A stretch of 64,000 bases of DNA from Bacillota bacterium (GTDB lineage Bacteria > Bacillota > Clostridia > Lachnospirales > Lachnospiraceae), in NCBI GenBank assembly GCA_023414875.1, contig JAEZMV010000015.1:310001-374000 (forward strand), written 5' to 3'. Position 1 is the stretch's first letter; every line of letters starts with the position of its first letter. The translations under genes were made by a program, and so were the position numbers. The notes below the pieces were generated by a model. That model was not told the DNA's origin, did not search any database, and saw nothing but the letters and a program-made list of their open reading frames with translations. Positions 52,637 through 63,233 of this stretch are shown piece by piece.

Positions 52637-53140
52637 TTATATTGATATTTTCTTTTCATACAATTTAAGTGCTTCACCATGTAGGCATATCTCGCTTTTA
52701 GGTTCAAACCCATATTTCTCATAGTATTTACATAACCCATCAATTTTTGTTCCACAATCTAGCCTTAAATTGGTTATGCCTTTTTCATACAACATTTTTT
52801 CTATATCGTTTAAAATAAGTTTACCAATACCCTTTCCTTTATACGTACGTTTGGTGGTGAAAGAATGTATATACCCCGATAAATCTGTTCTTTTCCCCCA
52901 AAATATTTCATCTTCATATTGAAGCCTAAACATACCTACAATGATATCATCATCTAGAGCAAAGTTAAATTCACCCTTCCTGATTCCTTCCATAATCCAT
53001 TCTTTATATTGCTTTGATGGTTTGTGCCAATCTTGCCAATAATCTATTTTCCTTACCCTTAACCATTCTGCCGATTCTTTGAGCATTAAAAACACTTGGT
53101 CAGCTTCATTAATCATTACTTTACGATACCTTAGATACAT
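52637..53140 (-). CDS. GNAT-family N-acetyltransferase
   Basis: 167 residues. The acetyl-CoA pyrophosphate-binding loop TYKGKGIGKLIL and the later NLRLDCGTKIDGLCKYYEKY are typical of GNAT enzymes. AAAGGTGG precedes ATG. It is monocistronic. The acceptor substrate is unknown. Confidence 0.85.
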   Translation of the reverse strand: MYLRYRKVMINEADQVFLMLKESAEWLRVRKIDYWQDWHKPSKQYKEWIMEGIRKGEFNFALDDDIIVGMFRLQYEDEIFWGKRTDLSGYIHSFTTKRTYKGKGIGKLILNDIEKMLYEKGITNLRLDCGTKIDGLCKYYEKYGFEPKSEICLHGEALKLYEKKISI

Positions 53141-53266
53141 TTTAACCCACCTTTTATTTTAAGTATTATTATAAAACTATTATTTTTGATGATATATTCC
53201 AACATTATTAAGATAGGTCTCCGTAATCATCGGTATACGACGTTGTGAATGCTTAAGATTTATCAC

Positions 53267-54181
53267 TTACAATTTAATAATTCTTTCATACTCTTTTTTT
53301 ATTCCTTCTCCTAGGATTATATTTGTTGAAAAGCCTAAATTTTTAAGTTTAGTTATATCAAGGATATTTTTATTAACTATGCCAACATTATTTTGTATGT
53401 GAACATATTTTAATTTTTTACTTGTTACTCGTTCGCAAAGTTCTATTACTTCTAAAATTTTTGTTCCAACGCCACTACCTACATTATATATTTCGTTTTT
53501 AGTTACATCGTTATCAATCACAATTTCAAAGGCTTTTGCAAGATCAGATACATAAATATAATCCCTTATTGTATTCAAATCTGCCCAAAACTCCATATCT
53601 TTATTTTGAATAATGTTATTTATAATAATTGGTATTAACCCTTGCTGCTTGTTAAGTATTTGATAACCACCATAAGGATTTGAAATCCTAAGTATTGTAT
53701 ATGGAATTTTATTTTCAAGAAAATTAACTTTTAAAAAGCCTTCAAAAAATACTTTTTGAAGTGCATAGACATTAGTTGGTTCTAATGTTTGGTTTTCTGA
53801 AATTGGTAATATGGTTTTATTACCATATACCGTACCGCCGCTAGAAATATGAATAATACGTTGTATCTTTTTACTTGAAATATATAACAATAAACTCGTT
53901 AAAATATCATAAAATTTAAATTCTTCACTAATATTATTAATATTAGTTGTGGGGAAAATTGATCCGAGAGCGTTTATTACGGTATAATCTGTTAAGTCAA
54001 AATCGTCTAACGTATTAAAATCCGTAAGATTTATGTCAAAAAATTTGACGCTACCATAAGTGGCATCGCTATATAAATTCTTTTTTTTATTGATAACTGT
54101 TACGTCATATTTTTCAGACAAAAAATGCGCCAAATTGTACCCTAAATAGCCACAACCAAGTATTAATATTTTTCTCACCAT
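53267..54181 (-). CDS. NAD-dependent nucleotide-sugar epimerase/dehydratase (extended SDR)
   Basis: 304 residues. NAD-binding ILILGCGYLGYNLAH, the active-site set SSGGTVYG and NVYALQKVF (Tyr-x3-Lys) and IRDYIYVSDLAKAFEI. Probably makes an activated sugar for the neighbouring surface-polysaccharide genes. The 260 bp between it and the glycosyltransferase stop (54182-54441) hold only AT-rich DNA with a short imperfect repeat. Confidence 0.85.
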   Translation of the reverse strand: MVRKILILGCGYLGYNLAHFLSEKYDVTVINKKKNLYSDATYGSVKFFDINLTDFNTLDDFDLTDYTVINALGSIFPTTNINNISEEFKFYDILTSLLLYISSKKIQRIIHISSGGTVYGNKTILPISENQTLEPTNVYALQKVFFEGFLKVNFLENKIPYTILRISNPYGGYQILNKQQGLIPIIINNIIQNKDMEFWADLNTIRDYIYVSDLAKAFEIVIDNDVTKNEIYNVGSGVGTKILEVIELCERVTSKKLKYVHIQNNVGIVNKNILDITKLKNLGFSTNIILGEGIKKEYERIIKL

Positions 54182-54441
54182 AAAAACTCTCCAATCAGCC
54201 GCTGTTAATATAGCTCTTATCCTTCAACTCAGTACAAAACTAATGTTACGTTATTTCCAGTATACAAAAAGATTTAGCTCTCTTCTTTCATTTCAGATAG
54301 CTAGATTTCTTCTTTCATTCTGTGTCCTGGCAACATATTGAATTCATTCATTGCAATATGGCTAACTGCTTGTCAACACAGCCCAATAAAGAGCCTTAAT
54401 TCAGTGTACCCTTTTACTTCAAATCAAGTTCATTTCTCAAA

Positions 54442-57400
54442 CTATCTCATATTTAATAGATCATCTATTAAATTAATCCAATAATTAATTACTGTCGTTT
54501 TTTCATTAGCTATAAACAAGGTTATTGCATCATCACTTAATTTTTCATATTGCTTAGTTTTTAATAGACTTATCAAAGTCTTTTCTAAATAATCTTTTTG
54601 CATTTTTTCTACAAATATAACACTAGGCTCTTCTGGCAACAGTTCTTTAAAAGGCCTTGCATCTTCAAACACGACAGTTATTTTCCCAAAACTAGCAGCT
54701 TCAAATAATACAAGTGGCGACCCCTCAAACTTAGATGGTAAAACAAAAAATTCGCAACCATTATAATAATCACCGAGGTTATCTATAGACCCAATTAATT
54801 TAACTCTTTCGTCTAGTTGCTTTTTGTTAATTAATTCTTGTAATTCACTTCTTAAAACACCTTCCCCTGCAATAATCAAATCTATATCTTCAAAGGATTT
54901 AGCAACCCCTTCAAAAGCTTCAATTAAAATATGCTGTTGCTTTTGTTCTACAAGTCTGCCAGCTGTGAAAATATATTTTCTACTATGCGGTACAAAATGC
55001 TCGTTTGTATCCCTTTTTGTAATCATATTAGGTATGATTTTTATCTTTTTTTCCCTTATCCCTCTTTTAACATAATCTTTCTCGTATGTCTTCATATTTA
55101 CAATTAAATTGTCGCAAATTTGTGTCGAGACATTATGACTTGATTTTCCTGGTGTCTCGTTTTCAAAAAATTCAACGCAATTATGCACGGCATACGCCGT
55201 TTTTATTCCATTATTATGTAAATCTTTCAATGTATTACTATCATCATGACCAATACCAAGAGCTATACATATTTTAATATCATTTTGCAAGAAGTATTCT
55301 GACAGTTCTTGGTTGAAGCCAATGGTATAATATTCAACATTCGGGTTTAAATCAAAAGGTAGCTCGTTATTAGAAGTAGTTCTGTTAAATACAAATACTT
55401 CATAACCGAGTTCTGAAAGCATATTCGCTTTCGTTATAAGGAGCATTTCTGCTCCGCCTTTCCCATAATTTAATCCCTGCATATAAAGTGCTACTTTAGC
55501 TTTATTTTTAATTTGTAGAATATCGTTTTCAATATATAGTTCACCGAATTTAAGTGTATTTTTATCATTACTCATACTAATATAATCAGTCTTAGTAATC
55601 TCTATCATTTTATTTTTTATAAAGTCTTCTAAATAATACTTATCACAAATTTCTTTTTGTATTTTAAATGTTTCGACATAAGTTAAATCCATATTCTTGC
55701 TTGTAACTGTATTTGCGTGTCTTCTATGATTGTTTAATTTTTTACTTGAATATGCTATTTTACCATATCTCAGCATCTCAATATAAAGTAGCCAATCTCC
55801 AGCTTTTTTATATTCTACAACAGTGTCAATTGTATTGAATAAAATTTCTTTTTTGAATACAACAGCAGACACATTCGGTATGGTATTTCTAAAAGCTAAG
55901 GCATTTCTAACTTCATATTTACCTTCTAAGATGTAATCTTCTTTCCATTTATTTGTATCAATATCTGTTAGCCACTTAATATTTTCGTAAGAATTGTAAT
56001 ATTCCTCATTAGGACCAACGATATTTGAATTTGCGTATGACAAAACAACACTATTGTCACGACTACAAGGTAACAATACTGTTTTTAAAAAATCATCCGA
56101 TGCAAAATCGTCTGCTTCTGCTATCCATACATAATCCCCTTTAGCTAATTCTATGCCCTTTTTCCATTGAACAAATACATTGCCAGCATTTTGTGAATTA
56201 TAGCATGTAACAGTGATTTCAGGATACTTATCTTTATATTCCTCCAAAATACAAATGCTGTCATCAGTGCTACAATCATCTAATAAAATAACTTCAAAAT
56301 CTTTAAAATTCTGATTGTAAATGCTATCTAACCTTTGCCTTAAATAATTTTGATAATTATAATTAGGAACAATTACACTAACTAAGGGTTTCTTATTCAT
56401 CTCACAATCAATAATTTTCTTAAATTGCTGACCAGCTTTATCTACAGTATGTCTTAAATTTACTTTTTTATAAGCATTTTCACCGAACGCCTTTAATACT
56501 TTTTTATTAGACAGTTTGATAACCGCGCTAGCCATAGCATCATAATCTAAATATGGTACTACAAAACCACAATCATTATTAACAAATCCGGGCATACCTC
56601 CGGCATCCTCAAAGCACACAATTGGCAGCTTACAATCAGCAGCCTCTAAGCACACCAAAGGAAAAGTATCTTCTATTGATGGTAGTAAAAATATATCACA
56701 GTACGAAAAATATTCACGTGTATTATCTAATGAGCCAATAAAATTAATTCTATTAGTAAGCTTTTTATTTTCAATTATATCTAAACATTCTGTTCTTTCT
56801 TCACCATCACCAATCCAAATAAAGTAAAAGTCTAGCCCCTTGTTTATTACTTTTTCTGCAACATTAATAAATCCTTTTGGATTTTTTATAAAAAATGTTG
56901 TTCCGCATGCTACTACAATAGTAGCGCTTAGAGGGATATTATTTTTCTTTTTGAATTCTAGCTTATCTTCATCAATTTTTACGATACTTAATGGCTTAAT
57001 AAAAGCATTTATATGCTCTAGTATCCTCGGCTTTACAGAATGATTTTTTAATAAGTTTTCTGTAACAGCATGAGAAGCACCTAAAATCACCTCTGCTTTA
57101 GTTTCTAATATCTTTAATTCTTTAGGGCACAGGTTTATGTTTTTTTCAAGTTCATGTATATATGTTACTATTTTATAACCTTTATTTGTATACAAGCTAT
57201 CCAAAATCTTAACTGAAACTACTGTATTTATCATTATTAAAGAACCGTATGGAATATAATTATTAATTTTTTCTTTATCTACATCGTTATTTAATAATAA
57301 TGTGTCAGTAATTTGAGTAAATTTCTTTTCTAATTCGCCACCATTTAAAAGAATAATTTTTATATTGTACTCAGTATAATCATTAAACCAATTAACTAAT

Positions 57401-59769
57401 TCTAAAAGCACTATAGGAGCACCTGTGCGTGTCGCTGAATGACTAACAAATACAATTGTTTTATTACCTTTTATTTTTTCGCTGAATGTTTTCCTGTCCT
57501 CATATTGACCAAACCTTATATAATGAGCTAACGGATTAATATTTGCATTCTTTACATCTGGATATTTATCTAAATAATATTTAACTTCAAATTTCTCGCA
57601 AGGGTTTCTGTATTCTAGCCAACCAAAGGAGCAAAAATGAGTTACGGCATCTATCCCAGCATCTTTTACGTCAACATTATGCTTTAAATAATAATCTTCG
57701 TCGAAAAAATCAGAGCTTTTTATAATTTCATAATCAGAAGAAGCAGTTTGGGATAAAGGCTTTATAGCTCCTTTTCTTTGCTCATTAATTCCATATCTTA
57801 TATAATGAAAAAAAGGATTTATTCCATTAACCAAAATATCAATATTATTTTCTAAATAGCTAATAGTATTAAAATATGGCGATGGGTTTAAGCCTTCAAA
57901 TGCACCATTCCAAACATAATGACGTATTGGATTATTAATACTTTTGCACAATATTCTTAGAGGCTTAAACTTAGACATGTGGTATTTTACTAATTTGGGT
58001 TTAGGTATTTTATAATTATCACCTAATACACGCAAATAATAATTATAATCAAACTTGCCACTTTTAAATATATAGTAAGACGTTTTCCAATTTTTAAGTG
58101 TCTGAAAAACACCTTTTTTTCTGTTTTGTAAATTGATTGTTTTAATTAAGTTGATTTTACTGTTGTTTAAGTTTTCAACCAAAACCTCTAAATGGCTGAT
58201 TTGTGTCTGTTTTCCCTGATTATTAGTTTCAAGTTCACTAATATGAGCCTGTTTACTTTGAATATCTTCTTCAAGTTTATTAATATGAGCTTGGTTACTT
58301 TGAATATCTTCTTCAAGTTTATTAATATGAGCTTGGTTGTTTCGATTAATATCTTCAAGCTCATTTATTTTAGTCTGATTAGATAAAATAGTTACTAATT
58401 GGTTTTCCACATATATTTTTCCTTCTATTTCAATATATGTTATATTTTCAATGTTACCCTTGATATAATACATAGGGTCAACTGTTTGAAATACATCATA
58501 GCCATCACTATTAGTAATGGCGTTAATTGGGATAAGCTCAAGATCAGAAACATTTGAATTTATCTTATTCACCATAGACTTGCAATAAAATCCTTCAATT
58601 GGGTCAAATCTTAGATTTACTATTCTCTTATTTCCATTTTTGTATAATAAAGGCTCTAAGTAGAATATTACCTTAAAACTATTATCATTCTCGATAAATC
58701 CAATAAATTTCAAGGCTTCTTCTTCTGAAAAACCCTCTCCTGTATCCACATACAATGTAGCAGTTTGGCAATACTCTTTAGATATCATGTTAAAAATATC
58801 ATATTTTCCTGTATCTGCTATCAAATCCATATGAGTATAGTTATATAACTCTCTTACTTTTTTTGATTTTTCATTGTCATTAACAACTTCAAATAAGATT
58901 AATAGAGCGAAAAATTTATGTATAGAATCATTTTTAAACGCTAAGCACATTTGTGCTAATGCAAACTCGGTGACAAAATCACCATTTACTAAATATTTTG
59001 ATGACTGCGGAAAAATTTTTAAAAATTCATCTGGGCTATGTATTTTTTTATATTGTTCTAACACTTTTATTATTTCAACATTACATCTTAGACGTGTCTC
59101 ATTTCTAATTCCACTTGTATTTTGTTCATTATCTCTAACTCTAAATTTTACTAATTTATCCTCAATAATATAAATATCGAATTTTAGACAAACTTTTACC
59201 CATTTGAGAAAATCCGGCATCTGACCATAGCCAAAGTCATATAAATCACATTCATCATAACACTCTTTTTTAATTAATATACTTGGATGACATAGGGCAT
59301 TTCCATTATAAAAAAAGAAATTTAGCCATTCAAACCTACTACGATTAGGCTGTTCAAAGACATTGTAATAAAAATGGTTGTTAATTGAAAAAGGTAGTCC
59401 TTTCTCATCAATAATTTCTGCTTTTGTAAATACAGCTGCATAATTTGGGTTTTCTCCAAGAAACATAACTTGTTTTTCAAGTTTTTCTGGCATCCAAATA
59501 TCGTCCGAATGATGAATTGCAATATATTTACCTTTTGATAATTTAATAGCATTATAAAAGCCTTCTGCTCTCATATTTTTTTCATTCTTTATCTTAATAA
59601 TTCTTTCATCTTTGTAACTATTTATCAACTCCCAAGAATTATCCTTTGAATCATCATCAACGATAATAAGCTCAAAATCTTTGTATGTCTGTTCCAATAC
59701 ACTTTCAATAGCCTTACGAATGAATTTATGATGATTATACGATGTTAATATTACGGATACAGTTGGCAT
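54442..59769 (-). CDS. Giant multidomain glycosyltransferase (GT2-coil-GT4-GT2-GT4)
   Basis: 1775 residues. Order: GT2 domain (~1-235; VSVILTSYNHHKFIRKAI, DDDSKDNSWE, HHSDDIW); a middle domain; a coiled coil (~455-540) of tandem 14-residue repeats; repeats of the type FDEDYYLKHNVDV...HFCSFGWLEYRNP (~570-760); GT4 domain (~766-1120; VSHSATRTGAPIVLLELV, SIEDTFPLVCLEAADCKLP); second GT2 (~1125-1390; VSVIVPNYNYQNYLRQRLDS); second GT4 (~1420-1775; GGAEMLL, LPSKFEGSPLVLFEAASFGK). Four catalytic modules in one chain suggest assembly of a multi-sugar unit of a surface glycan. AAGGAG precedes ATG. Confidence 0.9.
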   Translation of the reverse strand: MPTVSVILTSYNHHKFIRKAIESVLEQTYKDFELIIVDDDSKDNSWELINSYKDERIIKIKNEKNMRAEGFYNAIKLSKGKYIAIHHSDDIWMPEKLEKQVMFLGENPNYAAVFTKAEIIDEKGLPFSINNHFYYNVFEQPNRSRFEWLNFFFYNGNALCHPSILIKKECYDECDLYDFGYGQMPDFLKWVKVCLKFDIYIIEDKLVKFRVRDNEQNTSGIRNETRLRCNVEIIKVLEQYKKIHSPDEFLKIFPQSSKYLVNGDFVTEFALAQMCLAFKNDSIHKFFALLILFEVVNDNEKSKKVRELYNYTHMDLIADTGKYDIFNMISKEYCQTATLYVDTGEGFSEEEALKFIGFIENDNSFKVIFYLEPLLYKNGNKRIVNLRFDPIEGFYCKSMVNKINSNVSDLELIPINAITNSDGYDVFQTVDPMYYIKGNIENITYIEIEGKIYVENQLVTILSNQTKINELEDINRNNQAHINKLEEDIQSNQAHINKLEEDIQSKQAHISELETNNQGKQTQISHLEVLVENLNNSKINLIKTINLQNRKKGVFQTLKNWKTSYYIFKSGKFDYNYYLRVLGDNYKIPKPKLVKYHMSKFKPLRILCKSINNPIRHYVWNGAFEGLNPSPYFNTISYLENNIDILVNGINPFFHYIRYGINEQRKGAIKPLSQTASSDYEIIKSSDFFDEDYYLKHNVDVKDAGIDAVTHFCSFGWLEYRNPCEKFEVKYYLDKYPDVKNANINPLAHYIRFGQYEDRKTFSEKIKGNKTIVFVSHSATRTGAPIVLLELVNWFNDYTEYNIKIILLNGGELEKKFTQITDTLLLNNDVDKEKINNYIPYGSLIMINTVVSVKILDSLYTNKGYKIVTYIHELEKNINLCPKELKILETKAEVILGASHAVTENLLKNHSVKPRILEHINAFIKPLSIVKIDEDKLEFKKKNNIPLSATIVVACGTTFFIKNPKGFINVAEKVINKGLDFYFIWIGDGEERTECLDIIENKKLTNRINFIGSLDNTREYFSYCDIFLLPSIEDTFPLVCLEAADCKLPIVCFEDAGGMPGFVNNDCGFVVPYLDYDAMASAVIKLSNKKVLKAFGENAYKKVNLRHTVDKAGQQFKKIIDCEMNKKPLVSVIVPNYNYQNYLRQRLDSIYNQNFKDFEVILLDDCSTDDSICILEEYKDKYPEITVTCYNSQNAGNVFVQWKKGIELAKGDYVWIAEADDFASDDFLKTVLLPCSRDNSVVLSYANSNIVGPNEEYYNSYENIKWLTDIDTNKWKEDYILEGKYEVRNALAFRNTIPNVSAVVFKKEILFNTIDTVVEYKKAGDWLLYIEMLRYGKIAYSSKKLNNHRRHANTVTSKNMDLTYVETFKIQKEICDKYYLEDFIKNKMIEITKTDYISMSNDKNTLKFGELYIENDILQIKNKAKVALYMQGLNYGKGGAEMLLITKANMLSELGYEVFVFNRTTSNNELPFDLNPNVEYYTIGFNQELSEYFLQNDIKICIALGIGHDDSNTLKDLHNNGIKTAYAVHNCVEFFENETPGKSSHNVSTQICDNLIVNMKTYEKDYVKRGIREKKIKIIPNMITKRDTNEHFVPHSRKYIFTAGRLVEQKQQHILIEAFEGVAKSFEDIDLIIAGEGVLRSELQELINKKQLDERVKLIGSIDNLGDYYNGCEFFVLPSKFEGSPLVLFEAASFGKITVVFEDARPFKELLPEEPSVIFVEKMQKDYLEKTLISLLKTKQYEKLSDDAITLFIANEKTTVINYWINLIDDLLNMR
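58225..58355. repeat. 42-bp coding tandem repeats in the giant glycosyltransferase
   Basis: About three units encoding NQAHINKLEEDIQS-like 14-residue repeats, at least two almost identical at DNA level. They form the coiled-coil linker; copy number may vary. Confidence 0.75.
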
Positions 59770-59876
59770 TCTTTTTATATTCTCCTTTGAAATTACATTA
59801 TATGAAATTTTGAATCAATGCAATTATATATGTCTGCCCATATATTATTGGGATAATATTAGTATAATACTACTTG

Positions 59877-60671
59877 TTATTCGCTCAAAGCTACAATCAA
59901 CGGTCTTTTATAAAACTCGCTATTATTTATTAAATTATAGATTTCTACCGCATCTGATAAATTTACAGCTCTTACAATCCTATATTTTTTAATTTCTTTG
60001 TCATATAAAGCTATTTTGTCTATTGAATAACCGCTATCAGCCAATAATTTCACTTGATAATTAATCATTTCTAATACATTGTTTGTAGATACAATAGGAT
60101 TTGTTTTATTACCTCCTAAGTTGTATCCCATTTGAAAAACCAAAATACGACATTTATTTCTTAACAACGTTAAATAATTCACAGCGTATTGATAAAAATC
60201 ATTGACATCTTTAACATAATTCTTATCAAAGTCTACACCTGCATGATGCAATATATTTAAGTGAAGCACAACATCGTATTTAGGAATGTCTTCTATAGAT
60301 AAGTAGTCTACACCTTTATGTAAAACACTAACATTGTTCATTTCTAAAGCATCCTTAATTAACGAAATTAATTTTGAATGATTTTCATTAATTTCATAGG
60401 CAATAAAATTAGTATTTTTATTGTCATTAGCAAAGCTTAATGTGAAAAATCCTGTGTTAGCACCTACATCTGCGACATTAGTAGCTTCTTTAAATTCAAT
60501 ATTTTCTTTAAAAAATAAGTATCTTGCAGTATCTCCTCTCCAGTCTTCATTAATATCTACTTTAAAGCCCAATTCATCGCTAATAAAATGGGGTATGTTT
60601 TGATAATTTGAGTGTTTAGAGGATATTTTATATAAATTTATAATTTCATCCTTTATGTTAATTGAAATCAT
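59877..60671 (-). CDS. Class I SAM-dependent methyltransferase
   Basis: 264 residues. SAM-binding motif NVADVGANTGFFTLSFA (~65-80), AYEINENHSKL, and PKYDVVLHLNILHHAG. The start overlaps the ATP-grasp gene stop by 14 bp, so they are translationally coupled. Probably methylates a surface-glycan sugar or lipid precursor. Confidence 0.82.
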   Translation of the reverse strand: MISINIKDEIINLYKISSKHSNYQNIPHFISDELGFKVDINEDWRGDTARYLFFKENIEFKEATNVADVGANTGFFTLSFANDNKNTNFIAYEINENHSKLISLIKDALEMNNVSVLHKGVDYLSIEDIPKYDVVLHLNILHHAGVDFDKNYVKDVNDFYQYAVNYLTLLRNKCRILVFQMGYNLGGNKTNPIVSTNNVLEMINYQVKLLADSGYSIDKIALYDKEIKKYRIVRAVNLSDAVEIYNLINNSEFYKRPLIVALSE

Positions 60672-61770
60672 AATTGTTTCCTTTCAAAAAAATCATCTTA
60701 GTATCTTCTCTATTGTAAATTTCTTTAGATAATAAGTAATCGTAATCATTAAGGAACTGTTTTCTTGAATATTTAAAATAAACTTCATTATTTTTTGATT
60801 TTTCCATTCCCTCATTCCAAAAATAATGTGTAGCTTTATTAACTTTAACGCCTTTTTCAATAGTTATATTAAATCCGACATCCTTTAAAAAATACTCAAA
60901 TATTGGTATACCTTCATCAACAAACAATTGAGATGGTCCCCATAGCCTTGGATTAGCCTCTATCATTATAAACTTATTACAATTTTTGCGTACTTCTACC
61001 ATAATAAGTCCTCTAAAACCATTATTCAGTAGCATTTGAGCATATTTTTTTGCTACTTCCTCTAATAAATCATCATTATAAATTACCGCTGTGATTATAG
61101 AGCCCCCTTGTGGTTGTTGCATTAAGTTTTTTTGACCAGAAAATATCCAATCACCATTAGGCCTAAAATAAAATAACAAATAAAAATTTTCGCCATCAAC
61201 GTATTGCTGTATCGTCCAATCAGATTTTCTGTAATTTTTATTAGCATAGTTTTTGAATTCTCTATAATCAAAAAATATAATTGGCTTTAACGGGTTATTA
61301 TAATCATAATAATTAGGTTTCAAAACAATTGGAAATAACGATGCTTCATCTATTTTAAATATTTCTTCTGGCACATCTAGATTATTTTTTTTAGTTAATT
61401 CATAAAAAGTCTTTTTATTTGATATTTTTTCATATAACTCTTTTCCAACAAGTGGTATGTAAAAATTGTAGCCTTCAAAATATTCTCTATTTTCAAGTAT
61501 GAATCTATTAAGTGATTCAGTACTAGGTAAAATTATATATTTAGTATAAGAAAACCTTTGTGTAATAGTTTTTGGTATATCTTTAATCGAAATTAACTCG
61601 TTTTTTTCACGGGTAACAGCAACAAAATTTTTATAGCTTGTTTGAAAAATAAGATCGTCTTTGCTTGCTGCTATTATAATAACAGGAACTTTATATTTAA
61701 TAGCGACTCTAAGAAAAGCAATTATTGCTCTCATATTGTACCCGGAAAAAATAACAACAGCACTTTCCAT
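60658..61770 (-). CDS. ATP-grasp domain protein
   Basis: 370 residues. N-terminal Rossmann-like part (VVIFSGYNMRAIIAFLRVAI) and an ATP-grasp fold with FPIVLKPNYYDY and the metal-binding EANPRLWGPSQLF. Such ligases join a carboxylate to an amine or other nucleophile using ATP, for instance to add an amino acid to a sugar. Part of the surface-polysaccharide operon. Confidence 0.8.
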   Translation of the reverse strand: MESAVVIFSGYNMRAIIAFLRVAIKYKVPVIIIAASKDDLIFQTSYKNFVAVTREKNELISIKDIPKTITQRFSYTKYIILPSTESLNRFILENREYFEGYNFYIPLVGKELYEKISNKKTFYELTKKNNLDVPEEIFKIDEASLFPIVLKPNYYDYNNPLKPIIFFDYREFKNYANKNYRKSDWTIQQYVDGENFYLLFYFRPNGDWIFSGQKNLMQQPQGGSIITAVIYNDDLLEEVAKKYAQMLLNNGFRGLIMVEVRKNCNKFIMIEANPRLWGPSQLFVDEGIPIFEYFLKDVGFNITIEKGVKVNKATHYFWNEGMEKSKNNEVYFKYSRKQFLNDYDYLLSKEIYNREDTKMIFLKGNNYDFN

Positions 61771-61829
61771 TATTTATATCACTTCCCAATATAATTTTTA
61801 AGTATTAATATTTAAAAAGTTTATTTAAT

Positions 61830-63008
61830 TCAGCTTGCATTTTTACCAGCAAAATCTATTATACTACAAATTTGTTTAATATCATCTTCACAAACATTTT
61901 TATTTGTTGGTAAGGCTAATACCATTTTACATATATCCTCTGTGATAGGCAAGGATATCATTTCATAAAAATCATCAGATAAATATGGTTCCATTTTATG
62001 AGAGCCTGGATAAAAATACTTACGAGCAACTATATTTTCGCTATTTAAAATATCACAAAGCTTATCTCTAGAAATGCCATACTCATTTTCACTAATTTTT
62101 ATGATTATGTAGCTATAATTTGTTAATTCATCGCTACTATACTCTAATATTTCAATACCTTTTATTCCTTTAAGATTAGTTTTATACGAATAATAATTGT
62201 TTTTATTCGTATCTAATATATTGTTATAATCTAACAAATTTGTTAATCCAAATGCAGCACAGACTTCTGTCATCTTTGCATTAATACCGACAGATTCCAC
62301 CTTATCTATTCCTGTAAAGCCAAAATTTCTCATCAGTTTAATTTTGTGCGCTAATTCTGAATCATTTGTTGTTATTAGCCCGCCTTCAAAGGTGTTAAAA
62401 AATTTTGTAGCATGAAAGCTAAAAACCTCACAACTTCCAAAGTTCCCAATCATCTTGTTTTTATAAGAACAGCCAAAGGCATGAGCAGCGTCGAAAAATA
62501 ATTTAAGATTGTGCTCCTTTGCAATTTCTTCTAGTGAATGAATATTACAAGGTCTCCCCCAAAGATGAACACCTAAAATTCCTGTTGTTTTTGGAGTTAT
62601 AGCTTTTTTTACTGCTAATGTATCTAAATTATATGTGATAGGGTCAACATCTACAAAAATAGGTTTAACTCCTAACCATTCGAGGCAATGAGCAGTAGCA
62701 ATAAATGTAAAAGAAGGAACAATTACCTCACCCTCTAATTTTAAAGCACGAACAGCTATCTGAAGCCCTACGGTTGCATTACAAACAGCAAAAGCATATT
62801 TTACATTTAGAAATCTTAATAATTTATCTTCAAGCTCTTTTACAAAAGGTCCATCGTTAGTTAATCGTTTTCTTTCAAACATTTCATTAACTAAAGAAAT
62901 AAAATAATCCTTATCTCCAATATTGGGTTTTCCTACAAAACGAGGATCATCAAACATAGGTTTTGCGCCATTTATCGCTAAATCGTTGGTTGTTTGTAAA
63001 ACTTTCAT
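61830..63008 (-). CDS. DegT/DnrJ/EryC1/StrS-family aminotransferase
   Basis: 392 residues. PLP-dependent sugar aminotransferase motifs: NATVGLQIAVRAL, IVPSFTFIATAHCLEWLG, LFFDAAHAFG and FSFHATKFFNTFEGGL, which holds the PLP lysine (~residue 200). It would form an amino-sugar nucleotide for the surface glycan, fitting the adjacent epimerase and ligase. Confidence 0.9.
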   Translation of the reverse strand: MKVLQTTNDLAINGAKPMFDDPRFVGKPNIGDKDYFISLVNEMFERKRLTNDGPFVKELEDKLLRFLNVKYAFAVCNATVGLQIAVRALKLEGEVIVPSFTFIATAHCLEWLGVKPIFVDVDPITYNLDTLAVKKAITPKTTGILGVHLWGRPCNIHSLEEIAKEHNLKLFFDAAHAFGCSYKNKMIGNFGSCEVFSFHATKFFNTFEGGLITTNDSELAHKIKLMRNFGFTGIDKVESVGINAKMTEVCAAFGLTNLLDYNNILDTNKNNYYSYKTNLKGIKGIEILEYSSDELTNYSYIIIKISENEYGISRDKLCDILNSENIVARKYFYPGSHKMEPYLSDDFYEMISLPITEDICKMVLALPTNKNVCEDDIKQICSIIDFAGKNAS

Positions 63009-63089
63009 TTTACCTCTTTTCCCACTTTAAACTAAATTCAGTGTTCATCAACATAGTATAACTTTATCTTTAGTACTATTTGCTGCTAC

Positions 63090-63233
63090 TTAATTGTCCA
63101 TCTTACCAACCGTACCTAAATATATTATTTTCATCTTCACCACTTTCTTCTTTTGTAAATCAATAGGAACTATTGCTATGCCAAAACCATCTTTTTTAAG
63201 TATCCTATTAAGCCTGGACAATTCTACATTCAT
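63090..63233 (-). pseudogene. Remnant of a SAM methyltransferase overlapping the Wzt-like gene end
   Basis: A 47-codon frame starting ATG 63233 reads NVELSRLNRILKKDGFGIAI then VPIDLQ, the post-motif strand typical of class I methyltransferases, before losing similarity and stopping at 63090. It overlaps the 3' end of the Wzt-like gene by 26 bp in another frame. It lacks the SAM-binding motif, so it cannot be functional. Confidence 0.5.
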
